Shown here one piece after another: positions 49,942 to 58,653 of a stretch of 64,000 nucleotides of DNA. The stretch spans positions 238,401-302,400 of the forward strand of contig NZ_VDUW01000003.1 in assembly GCF_008039555.1 (NCBI RefSeq). The letters run 5' to 3'. The notes below the pieces were generated by a model. The model was not told the origin of the DNA and made no database searches. It saw only the letters and a list, made by a program, of their open reading frames with translations. This DNA comes from Cerasibacillus terrae. Lineage in GTDB: Bacteria; Bacillota; Bacilli; Bacillales; Amphibacillaceae. Numbering within the stretch: the first letter of the stretch is position 1; the number at the start of each line of letters is the position of its first letter. Made by a program: the position numbers and the translations under genes.

Positions 49942-50928
49942 TTAAAGAGGCGAATCACCGACATAGAGTTTTCTCTTTAATTTGTGTTCAGAGAAAATCC
50001 ATCCTGTATAGGAATTGATGATTTCCATATTACTGTTTATTTGCACAACAGCTACAAATGGATAATAGTCTTTTGAACGATAACGTAAGTCAATGAATCG
50101 TACTTCCGTATGTTCGTCTGTTTCATTTACTTCCCAACGGTAGACAGGTGAAAAGGATAAAAATGCTGAGATATTTTTATCTGTTTTTGCCAGATTAAGA
50201 AGCGGTGTATCTGGTAATGGAATACGTTTAAATTCATCAATAATCTCAATATGCCCGTCTATAACCTTTCCTACATAAAACATATCTGTTGCTGTTACTG
50301 CTACTCGCCATTCATTATGCTTAATTGTTGGTGAGGTTGCAATTTGTTCTGTATTGGGAATGAACTGTTTGATTTTCTGAACAATTTCTCGTTTATCCAT
50401 ATAACGCTTGATATAGTAAAGAAATAATATGCCGTAAATAACAAACCATGTATAGCCGGGATTTGCACCAAGAATCCATGCGACGATTCCGATGATATGC
50501 AAACCAAAAATATATGGATCAAAGGTGTTAATAAACCCAAAAGCAATCCATTTATTAGAGAAGGGCCGCATTGCTTGAGTTCCATAGGCATTAAATAAAT
50601 CGACGAAAACATGTATCATCACCGCTAAAAATGTCCAAAGCCATAGATGGAGAAAGGAAACTTCTGGGACAAGTAAATGGATAATAGAAGATACGAGAAC
50701 TCCCCAAAAAATAACTGCAGGGATGGAATGAGATATTCCACGATGGTGGCGAATGTATGTCGCATTATCTCGTAATTTTAAAACAGTATCAAAATCCGGT
50801 GCATGGGAACCAATTACAGTGCCTGCGAATATTGCCTGAAAAAGGAGTGGATCTTGTTGTACGGCAGGGTCTAATGTTGCTAAGCCTCCGAGTGCAACGC
50901 CCATGACAATATGGGTGCCTGTATCCAT
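49942..50928 (-). CDS. yfhP: YfhP/YdjM-type membrane-bound metal-dependent hydrolase
   Basis: 328 residues. The N-terminal DUF457 domain has MDTGTHIVMGVALGG (His6), GSHAPDFDTV, RHHRGISHSIP and HVFVDLFNAYGTQ, a His/Asp pattern for metal binding across several membrane helices (about 60-200); the C-terminal half is a soluble domain. In B. subtilis YfhP is a negative regulator of its neighbourhood and lies next to mutY (yfhQ), as here, where the two genes are divergent. Confidence 0.88.
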   Translation of the reverse strand: MDTGTHIVMGVALGGLATLDPAVQQDPLLFQAIFAGTVIGSHAPDFDTVLKLRDNATYIRHHRGISHSIPAVIFWGVLVSSIIHLLVPEVSFLHLWLWTFLAVMIHVFVDLFNAYGTQAMRPFSNKWIAFGFINTFDPYIFGLHIIGIVAWILGANPGYTWFVIYGILFLYYIKRYMDKREIVQKIKQFIPNTEQIATSPTIKHNEWRVAVTATDMFYVGKVIDGHIEIIDEFKRIPLPDTPLLNLAKTDKNISAFLSFSPVYRWEVNETDEHTEVRFIDLRYRSKDYYPFVAVVQINSNMEIINSYTGWIFSEHKLKRKLYVGDSPL

Positions 50929-51056
50929 GTATGAAAATTCCCCCTAGAAAAATTATTGTAATGGTGAATGGATTGAAATAATGTGTTACAATGATTCTTT
51001 GTAAAAATATTAGTTATTTCCCACTAGTTTTATTGTATCATAAAGGATGAGGAACA

Positions 51057-52130
51057 ATGATAGATAAACTCTTACAAGATTTCGACATTTCTAGGTTTCA
51101 GCATGATTTAATTCAGTGGTATCAGGAAAATAAACGTGATCTCCCTTGGCGAAAGAGCCAGGATCCATATAAAGTCTGGATTTCAGAAATCATGTTGCAG
51201 CAAACGAAAGTAGATACCGTGATTCCGTATTTTTATCATTTTACAGAAAAATATCCGACTCCACAAAAGTTAGCCCAAGCAGAAGAACAAGAAGTCCTAA
51301 AAGCATGGGAAGGTCTAGGTTATTATTCCCGGGCGCGAAATTTACATACAGCAGTGAAAGAAGTCGTAGCAAAATATGATGGACAGGTTCCAAGTGATGA
51401 AAAACATTTAGGGAAATTAAAAGGGATTGGTCCATATACGAAAGGGGCTATTTTGTCGATTGCATTTGATCAACCAGTTCCAGCTGTTGATGGAAATGTG
51501 ATGCGTGTCTTTTCACGAGTCTTACATATAGAAGAAGATATTGCTCAAGCGAAAACAAAGAAATTATTTGAAAAAGTGGTTGGAGAGGTGATTTCAAAGG
51601 AAGATCCCTCCTCATTTAACCAAGGGTTGATGGAATTGGGTGCCTTAGTTTGTACACCAAAAAAGCCACAATGCTCCCTTTGTCCAGTAAATGAGCATTG
51701 CCAGGCATTTGCTTTAGGTGCCGAAGAAAAACTGCCAATTAAATCAAAGGCAAAGAAACAAAAACGAGTTTCATATGTAGCCCTATTAATTCAAGATGAA
51801 CAAGGGAGAATTGTCATTGAGAAAAGAGCTGATAATGGTTTATTAGCTAATCTATGGCAATTTCCAATGGTCCCAATAAAAGAAGTAGGATTCACCCATT
51901 TGGAAAGCTATGTATATCGAGAACATGGTATACCTATTCAATTACAGCAGAAACAAGGGAATTTACGCCATGTTTTTTCCCATTTAATTTGGGAAATTGA
52001 TATTTATCAAGCATCTATAATCAGTGGTGAGAAATTCCAAAAAAATAAACAATTAAAATTAGTTTCTAAACAAGATCTTGAACAATATCCATTTCCAGTT
52101 CCCCACCAAAAGATGATGAAATATATATGA
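51057..52130 (+). CDS. mutY: A/G-specific adenine DNA glycosylase MutY
   Basis: Removes adenine mispaired with 8-oxoguanine. 357 residues: helix-hairpin-helix (LKGIGPYTKGAILSIAF, 121-137), catalytic E44 (SEIMLQQT) and D145 (VDGNV), the 4Fe-4S ligands C199-x6-C206-x2-C209-x5-C215, and a C-terminal NUDIX-like 8-oxoG recognition domain (VSYVALLIQDEQGRI...HVFSHLIWEI). GATGAGGAACA precedes the ATG. Confidence 0.95.
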   Translation: MIDKLLQDFDISRFQHDLIQWYQENKRDLPWRKSQDPYKVWISEIMLQQTKVDTVIPYFYHFTEKYPTPQKLAQAEEQEVLKAWEGLGYYSRARNLHTAVKEVVAKYDGQVPSDEKHLGKLKGIGPYTKGAILSIAFDQPVPAVDGNVMRVFSRVLHIEEDIAQAKTKKLFEKVVGEVISKEDPSSFNQGLMELGALVCTPKKPQCSLCPVNEHCQAFALGAEEKLPIKSKAKKQKRVSYVALLIQDEQGRIVIEKRADNGLLANLWQFPMVPIKEVGFTHLESYVYREHGIPIQLQQKQGNLRHVFSHLIWEIDIYQASIISGEKFQKNKQLKLVSKQDLEQYPFPVPHQKMMKYI

Positions 52131-52250
52131 TGTAAGATGCAAGCTTTATTGTTAAATAGATAAATGAAAAACCTTATCATTTCTTAATCTGAAAAATAAT
52201 GGATAACATTTTATAATCTGGACAAATTATAAGATGTGGAGGTGATAAGG

Positions 52251-52412
52251 ATGGCAAACAACAAGAAGTCAAAAGCTGGAACGAACGTACAAAAGGTGAA
52301 ACAACAAAATCAAAAGGCAGCACAAGGACAGTATGGGACTGAATTTGCTTCTGAAACAGATGCACAATCTGTAAAACAGAAGAACCAAAAGTCCGAGCAA
52401 AACAAAAAATAA
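52251..52412 (+). CDS. sspE: Gamma-type small acid-soluble spore protein
   Basis: 53-residue protein too short for most ORF filters: MANNKKSKAGTNVQKVKQQN, then GQYGTEFASETDAQSVKQ, and a Lys/Gln tail. The GQYGTEFASET motif is the germination-protease cleavage signature of gamma-SASP, which stores amino acids for germination. It has one repeat where B. subtilis SspE has two. GGAGGTGAT precedes the ATG. CATTTTA at 52205-52211 might be a SigG -10. The place after mutY agrees with B. subtilis. Confidence 0.92.
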   Translation: MANNKKSKAGTNVQKVKQQNQKAAQGQYGTEFASETDAQSVKQKNQKSEQNKK

Positions 52413-52438
52413 CATAGAGTCTCCCCCAAATTGAAAAT

Positions 52439-52475
52439 AAAAAGGGCTTTCTATCCACAAGGAAGCCCTTTTTTC
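52439..52475 (+). terminator. Intrinsic terminator of sspE
   Basis: AAAGGGCTTTC (52441-52451) pairs with GGAAGCCCTTT (52461-52471), followed by Ts. Confidence 0.85.
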
Positions 52476-52553
52476 ATGAAAAACACTTGATTGGTATACG
52501 TTTTTTTCGCTATTATAGTTAATATATAAGAAAGGTTATGAAAGGAAGATTTT

Positions 52554-53084
52554 ATGGTTGCTCCACAAAATGGTACTCCATTAGAAATTCGTAGTTACAA
52601 ACATAATGGAAGCTTACACCGAGTTTGGGAAAAGACTTTGGTGCTTAATTCAACAAAAACAACATTGATTGGAGCTAACGATAAAACGCTTGTTACGGAA
52701 AGTGATGGCAAAACGTGGAGGACAAGAGAACCAGCAATCTGCTATTTTTCTACAAAACATTGGTACAATATTATTGGAATGATTCGTCCCAGTGGTATTC
52801 ATTATTATTGTAATATAAGTTCACCATGCCTATATGAATACGGAGCTTTAAAGTATATAGACTATGATCTAGATGTGAAAGTTTTCCCGGATAGAACGAT
52901 AAAACTTCTTGATGAGGATGAATATGAACTACATAAAAAAGAAATGCAATATCCACATGGCTTAGATGAAATTTTATACCATCATGTAAATTTATTAAAA
53001 CAGCAAATTCATCAACAAAAAGGCCCATTTGCACCGGGATTTATTGATTATTGGTATGAACAATTTTTGACATATCGCTTTTGA
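52554..53084 (+). CDS. ygaC: DUF402 nucleoside tri-/diphosphatase (YgaC/Ntdp family)
   Basis: 176 residues. All-beta DUF402 domain: [83 protein letters not shown] and [10 protein letters not shown]. The S. aureus relative Ntdp hydrolyses nucleoside tri- and diphosphates; acidic residues of the IDYDLDV strand are the likely metal ligands. GAAAGGAAG precedes the ATG. Same order sspE-ygaC-ygaD as B. subtilis (ygaB missing). Confidence 0.9.
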   Translation: MVAPQNGTPLEIRSYKHNGSLHRVWEKTLVLNSTKTTLIGANDKTLVTESDGKTWRTREPAICYFSTKHWYNIIGMIRPSGIHYYCNISSPCLYEYGALKYIDYDLDVKVFPDRTIKLLDEDEYELHKKEMQYPHGLDEILYHHVNLLKQQIHQQKGPFAPGFIDYWYEQFLTYRF

Positions 53085-53128
53085 TACCGTGAAAGAAAGA
53101 CAAAGAAATCAACACATTATATGTTTCA

Positions 53129-53178
53129 TGCTATAATGAATAAAGTAAACCTTGTTACCTTGTAGCAAGGCTTTTTAA
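53129..53178 (+). promoter_or_regulatory. Promoter followed by a short attenuator-like hairpin upstream of ygaD
   Basis: Extended -10 TGCTATAAT (53129-53137). CCTTG...CAAGG (about 53150-53171) ending in CTTTTTAAG lies at the start of the transcript, 45 bases before the ygaD ribosome site. The stem is only 5-6 bp, so termination would be weak. Confidence 0.4.
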
Positions 53179-53222
53179 GTTTTTAAAGATAAATTATAAA
53201 AATGAATGAGGGACAGATATGC

Positions 53223-54998
53223 ATGAACAGTGTAAAACAATATTTGCATTTTGTTAAACCATATAAATGGAGAATATTCTGGACAATCATAATTGGAATT
53301 ATTAAATTTGCAATTCCACTTCTATTACCATTGATTTTAAAATATGTTATTGATGATATTATTGGGGCAAATACATTAAGTGATACTGATAAAGTAACAA
53401 AGCTATTTTGGGTAATGGGTGGCGCATTTATTATTTTCCTTTTTTTGAGACCACCTATTGAATATATACGACAATATTTAGCCCAATGGGTAGGTAACAG
53501 AATATTGTTCGACATAAGGGATAAACTATTTGATCATATTCAACGATTAAGCCTAAAATATTATTCCAAGACAAAAACTGGCGAAATAATTTCCCGGGTC
53601 ATAAATGATGTCGAACAGACGAAGAGTTTTGTCGTAACTGGATTAATGAATGTCTGGTTAGATTTAATTACAATTGGAATTGCCATAATCATTATGTTAC
53701 AGATGGATGTCAGCTTGACTATTGTAGCTATTATATTATTTCCTTTATATGGATTTGCTGTGAAGTACTTTTTCTCGAAATTAAGACAATCGACAAGAGA
53801 AAGATCACAAGCAGTAGCAGAAGTCCAAGGGCATTTACATGAAAGAGTGCAAGGGATTTCAATTACAAGAAGTTTTGCTTTAGAAGATTATGAACAAGAA
53901 CAATTTGCGAAAAGAAATAACCATTTTTGGGAAAAATCGATGAATCAAATCAATTGGAATGCTAGAACATTTGCTGTAACTAATACGATTACAGATTTGG
54001 CCCCATTACTTGTGATTGCCTATGCAGGTTATCAGGTAATAGGTGGAAGTATGACATTAGGAACAATGGTGGCTTTTGTTGGATTTATGGATCGTGTATA
54101 TAGTCCTTTACGTCGTTTGATCAATTCATCTACAGTCTTAACACAAGCAATCGCTTCTATTGATCGGGTATATGAATTATTAAATGAACCATATGATATT
54201 GTTGATAAACCAAATGCCAAACCCTTAACAAATGTAAAAGGGAAAATTAATTTTGAAGATGTTCACTTCCGCTATGAAGAAGAGGAACAAGAGGTATTAA
54301 AAGGAATTAACCTCCAAGTAGATGCGGGTGAAACAATTGCTTTAGTTGGTATGAGTGGTGGAGGAAAGTCAACATTAATTAGTTTAATTCCGCGATTTTA
54401 TGATGTAACAAATGGGGAAATTAAAGTAGACGGCGTGGATATTCGTCAAGTAAAGGCTCGTTCACTAAGAGATCAGATTGGTATGGTGTTACAAGATAAT
54501 ATATTATTTAGTGAATCCATCGCAACAAATATTCGAATGGGAAATCCGCATGCAACGGATGAAGAAGTAATACAAGCAGCGAAGGCCGCGAATGCGCATG
54601 ACTTTATTATGGAACTCTCTTATGGCTATGATACATTAGTGGGAGAAAGAGGTGTCAAACTCTCTGGGGGACAAAGACAACGTGTAGCAATTGCCCGAGT
54701 GTTTCTAAAAAATCCACCTATACTCATATTTGATGAAGCAACATCTGCACTTGATTTAGAGAGTGAGCATACGATTCAGGAAGCAATGGAAAAATTGGCT
54801 TCTAATCGAACAACCTTTATTGTCGCTCACCGTCTTGCAACGATTACTCATGCGGACCGAATTGTTGTGATTGAAAATGGTGAAATAGTGGAAGTTGGCT
54901 CACATGAACAATTGATGGAGAAACAAGGTAGTTATTATGATTTATATCAAGTACAAAACTTAGATAATCATGAAACAAAAACAATAGTTCACAAATAA
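53223..54998 (+). CDS. ygaD: ABC exporter, fused permease-ATPase (YgaD/MsbA type)
   Basis: 591 residues from ATG 53223 (GAGGG 10 bases upstream; an in-frame ATG at 53202 has no ribosome site). Six-helix exporter domain (about 15-310) and a nucleotide-binding domain with Walker A GMSGGGKST, signature LSGGQRQR, Walker B ILIFDEATSALD and switch AHRLAT. A half-transporter that should homodimerise. Substrate unknown, possibly lipid or drug. Confidence 0.9.
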   Translation: MNSVKQYLHFVKPYKWRIFWTIIIGIIKFAIPLLLPLILKYVIDDIIGANTLSDTDKVTKLFWVMGGAFIIFLFLRPPIEYIRQYLAQWVGNRILFDIRDKLFDHIQRLSLKYYSKTKTGEIISRVINDVEQTKSFVVTGLMNVWLDLITIGIAIIIMLQMDVSLTIVAIILFPLYGFAVKYFFSKLRQSTRERSQAVAEVQGHLHERVQGISITRSFALEDYEQEQFAKRNNHFWEKSMNQINWNARTFAVTNTITDLAPLLVIAYAGYQVIGGSMTLGTMVAFVGFMDRVYSPLRRLINSSTVLTQAIASIDRVYELLNEPYDIVDKPNAKPLTNVKGKINFEDVHFRYEEEEQEVLKGINLQVDAGETIALVGMSGGGKSTLISLIPRFYDVTNGEIKVDGVDIRQVKARSLRDQIGMVLQDNILFSESIATNIRMGNPHATDEEVIQAAKAANAHDFIMELSYGYDTLVGERGVKLSGGQRQRVAIARVFLKNPPILIFDEATSALDLESEHTIQEAMEKLASNRTTFIVAHRLATITHADRIVVIENGEIVEVGSHEQLMEKQGSYYDLYQVQNLDNHETKTIVHK

Positions 54999-54999
54999 G

Positions 55000-55040
55000 A
55001 AAACCAGCACCATTTTTTACAAGATGTGTGCTGGTTTTTT
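55000..55040. terminator. Bidirectional terminator between ygaD and ypuA
   Basis: AAAACCAGCAC (55000-55010) pairs with GTGCTGGTTTT (55028-55038), with an A-run on one side and Ts on the other. Confidence 0.85.
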
Positions 55041-55048
55041 ACTATAGA

Positions 55049-55924
55049 TTATTTGGAAAAAATGGATAGAAACCAATCCCAAATAGCTTTAAAGAAGTTA
55101 ATGATAGCATCAATGATACCTTTTCCTTCTTCACTTGATACGAAATCATCCCATTTATCTTTTGCGGATTTTAAGGTGTCATTCACTTTATCCCAGTCGA
55201 TATTTAAGTCTTTAATTTTCTTAAATAAATTAACTAACTTGTCCAACAGTTGATCATCCAAGGTGATGCCGAAATCCTTGGCAACTTCCTGAATAATTGT
55301 TCGAATATCTTCATCTGTTTGTGGATTCTCTTTAGAAACACGTTCTTTTACTTTTCGGAAAAACTCTGTAGCATCATCTTCATTAACCCCATCTTTAACA
55401 AGGTCAGATGTAAGTACCATTTCTTCATTAGCTACTAATTTTTGGTCCTCATCAATTTTTTCACCACTTTGTACTTCATACGCTTTAATAATCCCAGTTA
55501 ATGCACCTGTACCAGATACTTGGAATGGTGAGGAAATTTGAATTTTTGCATCTTCAATTCCAGCAGTTGCTAAAGCATTGACATACATATCATCTGTAAT
55601 ATAGTTAATATTTTTCGTTTCAACAACAATTCCATCGCCTTTATTTCCTATTGTTATTTTCGCAGATGAAATTGCATTTGAACCAATTTGACTTGCCGGA
55701 ATAAATTCACCTAAATATTTATGTTCTTCTTCATTTGTAACATATACAATTTCTGTCTCATTTTCCGATACACCAAATTCATTCAACATCTTCTCTTTGT
55801 CAGTTGCGGATAAATCTTCTCCTAATGTGACAATTTCCTCTCCAGCGATTAAATCGGCATGTGCAGTAATCGGAAAAAGCATGAATGCTAAAAGTAAAAT
55901 AACCCAAAACTTAGCTTTTTTCAT
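55049..55924 (-). CDS. ypuA: DUF1002 exported protein (YpuA)
   Basis: 291 residues: signal peptide (1-24, cleavage after TAHA), DUF1002 body (LGEDLSATDKEKMLNEFGV, ATAGIEDAKIQISSPFQVSGTGALTGIIKAYE, DFGITLDDQLLDKLVNLF) and a C-terminal aromatic hydrophobic segment (IINFFKAIWDWFLSIF) that may insert in the membrane. Function unknown. ATG 55924 follows GGAGGAG. In B. subtilis ypuA lies elsewhere, so it is an insert in the yga backbone. Confidence 0.85.
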   Translation of the reverse strand: MKKAKFWVILLLAFMLFPITAHADLIAGEEIVTLGEDLSATDKEKMLNEFGVSENETEIVYVTNEEEHKYLGEFIPASQIGSNAISSAKITIGNKGDGIVVETKNINYITDDMYVNALATAGIEDAKIQISSPFQVSGTGALTGIIKAYEVQSGEKIDEDQKLVANEEMVLTSDLVKDGVNEDDATEFFRKVKERVSKENPQTDEDIRTIIQEVAKDFGITLDDQLLDKLVNLFKKIKDLNIDWDKVNDTLKSAKDKWDDFVSSEEGKGIIDAIINFFKAIWDWFLSIFSK

Positions 55925-56020
55925 GAGTTTAACTCCTCCATTCTGTATCATCATTTTATCATGTATATGTAAAAGTGGAAACTAGTAACTTTGTGTGGGC
56001 TTTATATTAAGTATTGTTTA

Positions 56021-56173
56021 TCGCGTATTAACTGGCTGGAAGACCTCCACATCAAGAATTCGAGATACTCAAGAATTATAAAAGGAGGATCAGCAGCCAG
56101 TAAAAGCCCGATTCGTTCAACTAACAATCAGTGGGAGAAGAAAAAACTCCCACTGATTGAAGTTTCACTTTAT
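56021..56173 (+). repeat. Dispersed two-hairpin intergenic element, copy B
   Basis: The most regular copy. TTAACTGGCTG pairs with CAGCCAGTAA, enclosing ACCTCCAC...GGAGGAT; then CCCGATTCGTTCAA and a perfect 12-bp hairpin AATCAGTGGGAG/CTCCCACTGATT, ending GAAGTTTCACTTTAT. Confidence 0.8.
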
Positions 56174-56252
56174 TATCCTTCATTATAAAAATATATGTGT
56201 AATCTAAAATAATAGACATATTTATTTTTATCGGAAGTGGAAGTTTTATTTT

Positions 56253-56297
56253 AATATACCGAAATGCCATGAACTTTTCATGGGATTTCGGTATATT
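56253..56297. terminator. Strong inverted repeat at the end of the symporter operon
   Basis: 21-base arms (AATATACCGAAAT... at 56253-56273 and its complement at 56277-56297) with a single mismatch and a 3-base loop, 10 bases past the last stop. No long T-run follows on the minus strand, but stem strength suggests it ends or protects the transcript. Confidence 0.6.
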
Positions 56298-56306
56298 TGT
56301 TTCTAT

Positions 56307-56891
56307 TTAATTAGAACTTAAAAGCCATTTTTTTGAATTCCATTGACTTGCCATGTATTGTTCTGATTCACCTGTATTCGCATTTAAAAAAATGTCTCTT
56401 TGGATTTTTGAACCATTTATTTCTACCTTCCATAATGGCAGGTGTGTTAGAAAATATTCTATCGTTTTATATTTTGGTTTTTTAAGCATATAAGAGCGAT
56501 TAATTTGTGAGTTTTGTACATCTTGAATATATTTTTCTAGGTTATTTTCTTCATTTATAAAAGGGTCAATACATTTAGTGGACTTATTAATTTCAGTAGT
56601 TGTAAGAGGAATATTATTTAGTAAACCGCGATACCCTGAAATCGCATCTATAAAGATATTTGTATTTGACTTTTTTGGTGGAAGTGGCTTTCTATCTGCT
56701 ATGATTAATAGTTTAACAAGCCAAATAGGATGGTAAATTAACTGTATTTTATTTGTATATCTTTTTAGTAATGATATATCAATTCCTTTTTTTATTCGCA
56801 TAATAACTGGAATTGATTTATGAATATATTTATAGAGGTTATCATCCGTTTTACAAGGAGGATTTCCCAGAATTGTAATCTTTTTTCTCAT
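56307..56891 (-). CDS. Uncharacterised protein of the cyclodeaminase/symporter operon
   Basis: 194 residues, no signal peptide or clear membrane segment, and no family recognised. It contains IQLIYHPIWLVKLLIIADRK, NIFIDAISGYRGLL, and a C-terminal PLWKVEINGSKIQRDIFLNANTGE that looks like a beta-hairpin repeat of PepSY-like type. Starts 2 bases after the symporter stop with a weak GGGG ribosome site, so it is probably translationally coupled and its product may assist the transporter or enzyme. Confidence 0.6.
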   Translation of the reverse strand: MRKKITILGNPPCKTDDNLYKYIHKSIPVIMRIKKGIDISLLKRYTNKIQLIYHPIWLVKLLIIADRKPLPPKKSNTNIFIDAISGYRGLLNNIPLTTTEINKSTKCIDPFINEENNLEKYIQDVQNSQINRSYMLKKPKYKTIEYFLTHLPLWKVEINGSKIQRDIFLNANTGESEQYMASQWNSKKWLLSSN

Positions 56892-56893
56892 AA

Positions 56894-58357
56894 TTATTTA
56901 ACCCCAGTCTTTACATTTCCATCTAATTTAATATTATGATATTTATCTACTTGCTTTTGAATAACAATTGGTGGTGGCTCTGTCATTAGGCTAACAATTA
57001 TTACTAATAATAATGAAATAGGTGCAGCGATTATTGGTTCAGCAACTAAGGCAAATGGTTTTGTAATTACCAAAATCAGAAAGGTTACAGAACCACCAAG
57101 CATTCCAGCTAGTGCCCCAGCGGTATTCGCTCTTTTCCACCAAATCCCAAGAACGAGTGGGAAACCAAATGCTGACAAGAGACCGCCTCCAACCCAACCA
57201 ACCATAATTGCAATTAAGTTTGGTGGGTTAATTGCAAATACAATGCCAATAATACTTGCTAATATCATCACGATAAAGCCTAATTTAGTAACAGTTTTAT
57301 CAGTTGCGTTTTTATTAATATACTCTTTATATATATCATGAGCGACACCCGCGGAGATAGCTAAGAGCATTGCATCTGTAGAAGACATAATTGCTGCAAG
57401 TAATCCAGCTAACATGACTCCACCTAAAATAGATGGTAGATAATGTTCAATAACAGAAATGAATATCATATCTTTATTATCTAATGAACCAACAATGTCA
57501 AGAGTCGCACCACCTGAAGCAATAATAAAACCAAATACAAACACTAATAAATACAAAAGTCCTGCCCACATTGCTGAGCGGCGTGCTGTTTTAGCATCAC
57601 GCGATGCAAAGTTTCTCATCACTGCTGAAGGAGAGACAATTCCAAACCATAAAAATGCTAAAAATAGGCCAAAATAAGACATCCAAGGTTGTGTAATATC
57701 ACCAAAAGTTGGATTTACTGTCAAAGCCTCGGATAATAAATTAGTAAAACCATCATGTTTTGTTAGGATAGTCCCAGAAAGTATAGCCATTCCTATTAGA
57801 ATAATTGCTCCTTGAAACAAATCTGTATAAGTAATAGCCCACATCCCCCCAAGGGCAGCGTAAAATGTAAATCCTAATCCAAGGATGATGACTGTTGTTT
57901 TGTAATCAAGTCCTAAGACATAGGAACCTATTAAACCCGATGCAGTTAATTGAGGAACCATGTAAAAGGTCATACCTATTACAACGATAAATACAGATAT
58001 TAATTGAACAGATTTTCCATATCTTTGTTTGAAGAACCCTGGAAGTGTACTTACTCCAGAACGCCTTAATTGACCCGATACTAAAAACATTGTAAAGGGG
58101 AGAATTGCTACAGCTCCAAATCCATATGCAAATAGAAAAGGGACACCTAATGCCACACCAGATCCAACGGCACCAATTAAGGAACTAGAGCTAGCAAGAG
58201 CCGCAAATAATGCAAAGGAACCAACAAATGTATTAATACTCTTACCAGCTGTCCAATAATCACTTTGAGAAGAATGGGCTCTTTTAGCAAAGTAAATACC
58301 AATTAGAATCATACCGATAAAATAAATACCTAAAATAAAGGTCTCCATCCATTGCAC
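56894..58357 (-). CDS. Sodium:solute symporter (SSS family)
   Basis: 487-residue transporter with about 13 helices. Family blocks are ALFAALASSSSLIGAVGSG, GMWAITYTDLFQGAIILIG (the signature near 175-195), MLAGLLAAIMSSTDAMLLAISAG and GWVGGGLLSAFGFPLVLGIWW. It resembles PanF/PutP-type carriers. With the adjacent ornithine-cyclodeaminase homologue it probably imports an amino or imino acid. GTG 58357 follows AAAGGAG 11 bases upstream; ATG 58348 is an alternative. Starts 2 bases after the small membrane protein. Confidence 0.88.
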   Translation of the reverse strand: MQWMETFILGIYFIGMILIGIYFAKRAHSSQSDYWTAGKSINTFVGSFALFAALASSSSLIGAVGSGVALGVPFLFAYGFGAVAILPFTMFLVSGQLRRSGVSTLPGFFKQRYGKSVQLISVFIVVIGMTFYMVPQLTASGLIGSYVLGLDYKTTVIILGLGFTFYAALGGMWAITYTDLFQGAIILIGMAILSGTILTKHDGFTNLLSEALTVNPTFGDITQPWMSYFGLFLAFLWFGIVSPSAVMRNFASRDAKTARRSAMWAGLLYLLVFVFGFIIASGGATLDIVGSLDNKDMIFISVIEHYLPSILGGVMLAGLLAAIMSSTDAMLLAISAGVAHDIYKEYINKNATDKTVTKLGFIVMILASIIGIVFAINPPNLIAIMVGWVGGGLLSAFGFPLVLGIWWKRANTAGALAGMLGGSVTFLILVITKPFALVAEPIIAAPISLLLVIIVSLMTEPPPIVIQKQVDKYHNIKLDGNVKTGVK

Positions 58358-58359
58358 GA

Positions 58360-58605
58360 TTAATTCACTCCTTTCTTATTGGAGTTATCTTCAAGATCAT
58401 TCTTTTTTTGTTCAATTTTTTCAATCCAAATGACATAAACAACAGATATAAGGAACCAGGCAAAGTAACTTAGGAACATTAACCAACCAGCTAATGAAAT
58501 ACCTAAAAAATAAATGTCTTTTGGCCACCAAGCTAACACCCCAGCTGCAATTAAAATGAGTACACCTACTAAAAATATTCCAGGGTCAGTCCATTTTGAA
58601 CGCAT
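58360..58605 (-). CDS. Small two-helix membrane subunit of the symporter operon
   Basis: 81 residues with two hydrophobic segments (about 9-26 and 31-60) and a charged Lys/Asp/Asn tail, like the DUF3311-type small proteins encoded before SSS symporters. It presumably assists the symporter. AAGGAGTTGATGAC precedes the ATG. Confidence 0.75.
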   Translation of the reverse strand: MRSKWTDPGIFLVGVLILIAAGVLAWWPKDIYFLGISLAGWLMFLSYFAWFLISVVYVIWIEKIEQKKNDLEDNSNKKGVN

Positions 58606-58653
58606 GTCATCAACTCCTTATTTAGTAGTCTTTTGAATTTAAAATAATTGACT

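Noticed and set aside
52177..52458. 93-codon minus-strand frame
   Set aside because: Antisense to the clearly recognisable sspE gene and its terminator.
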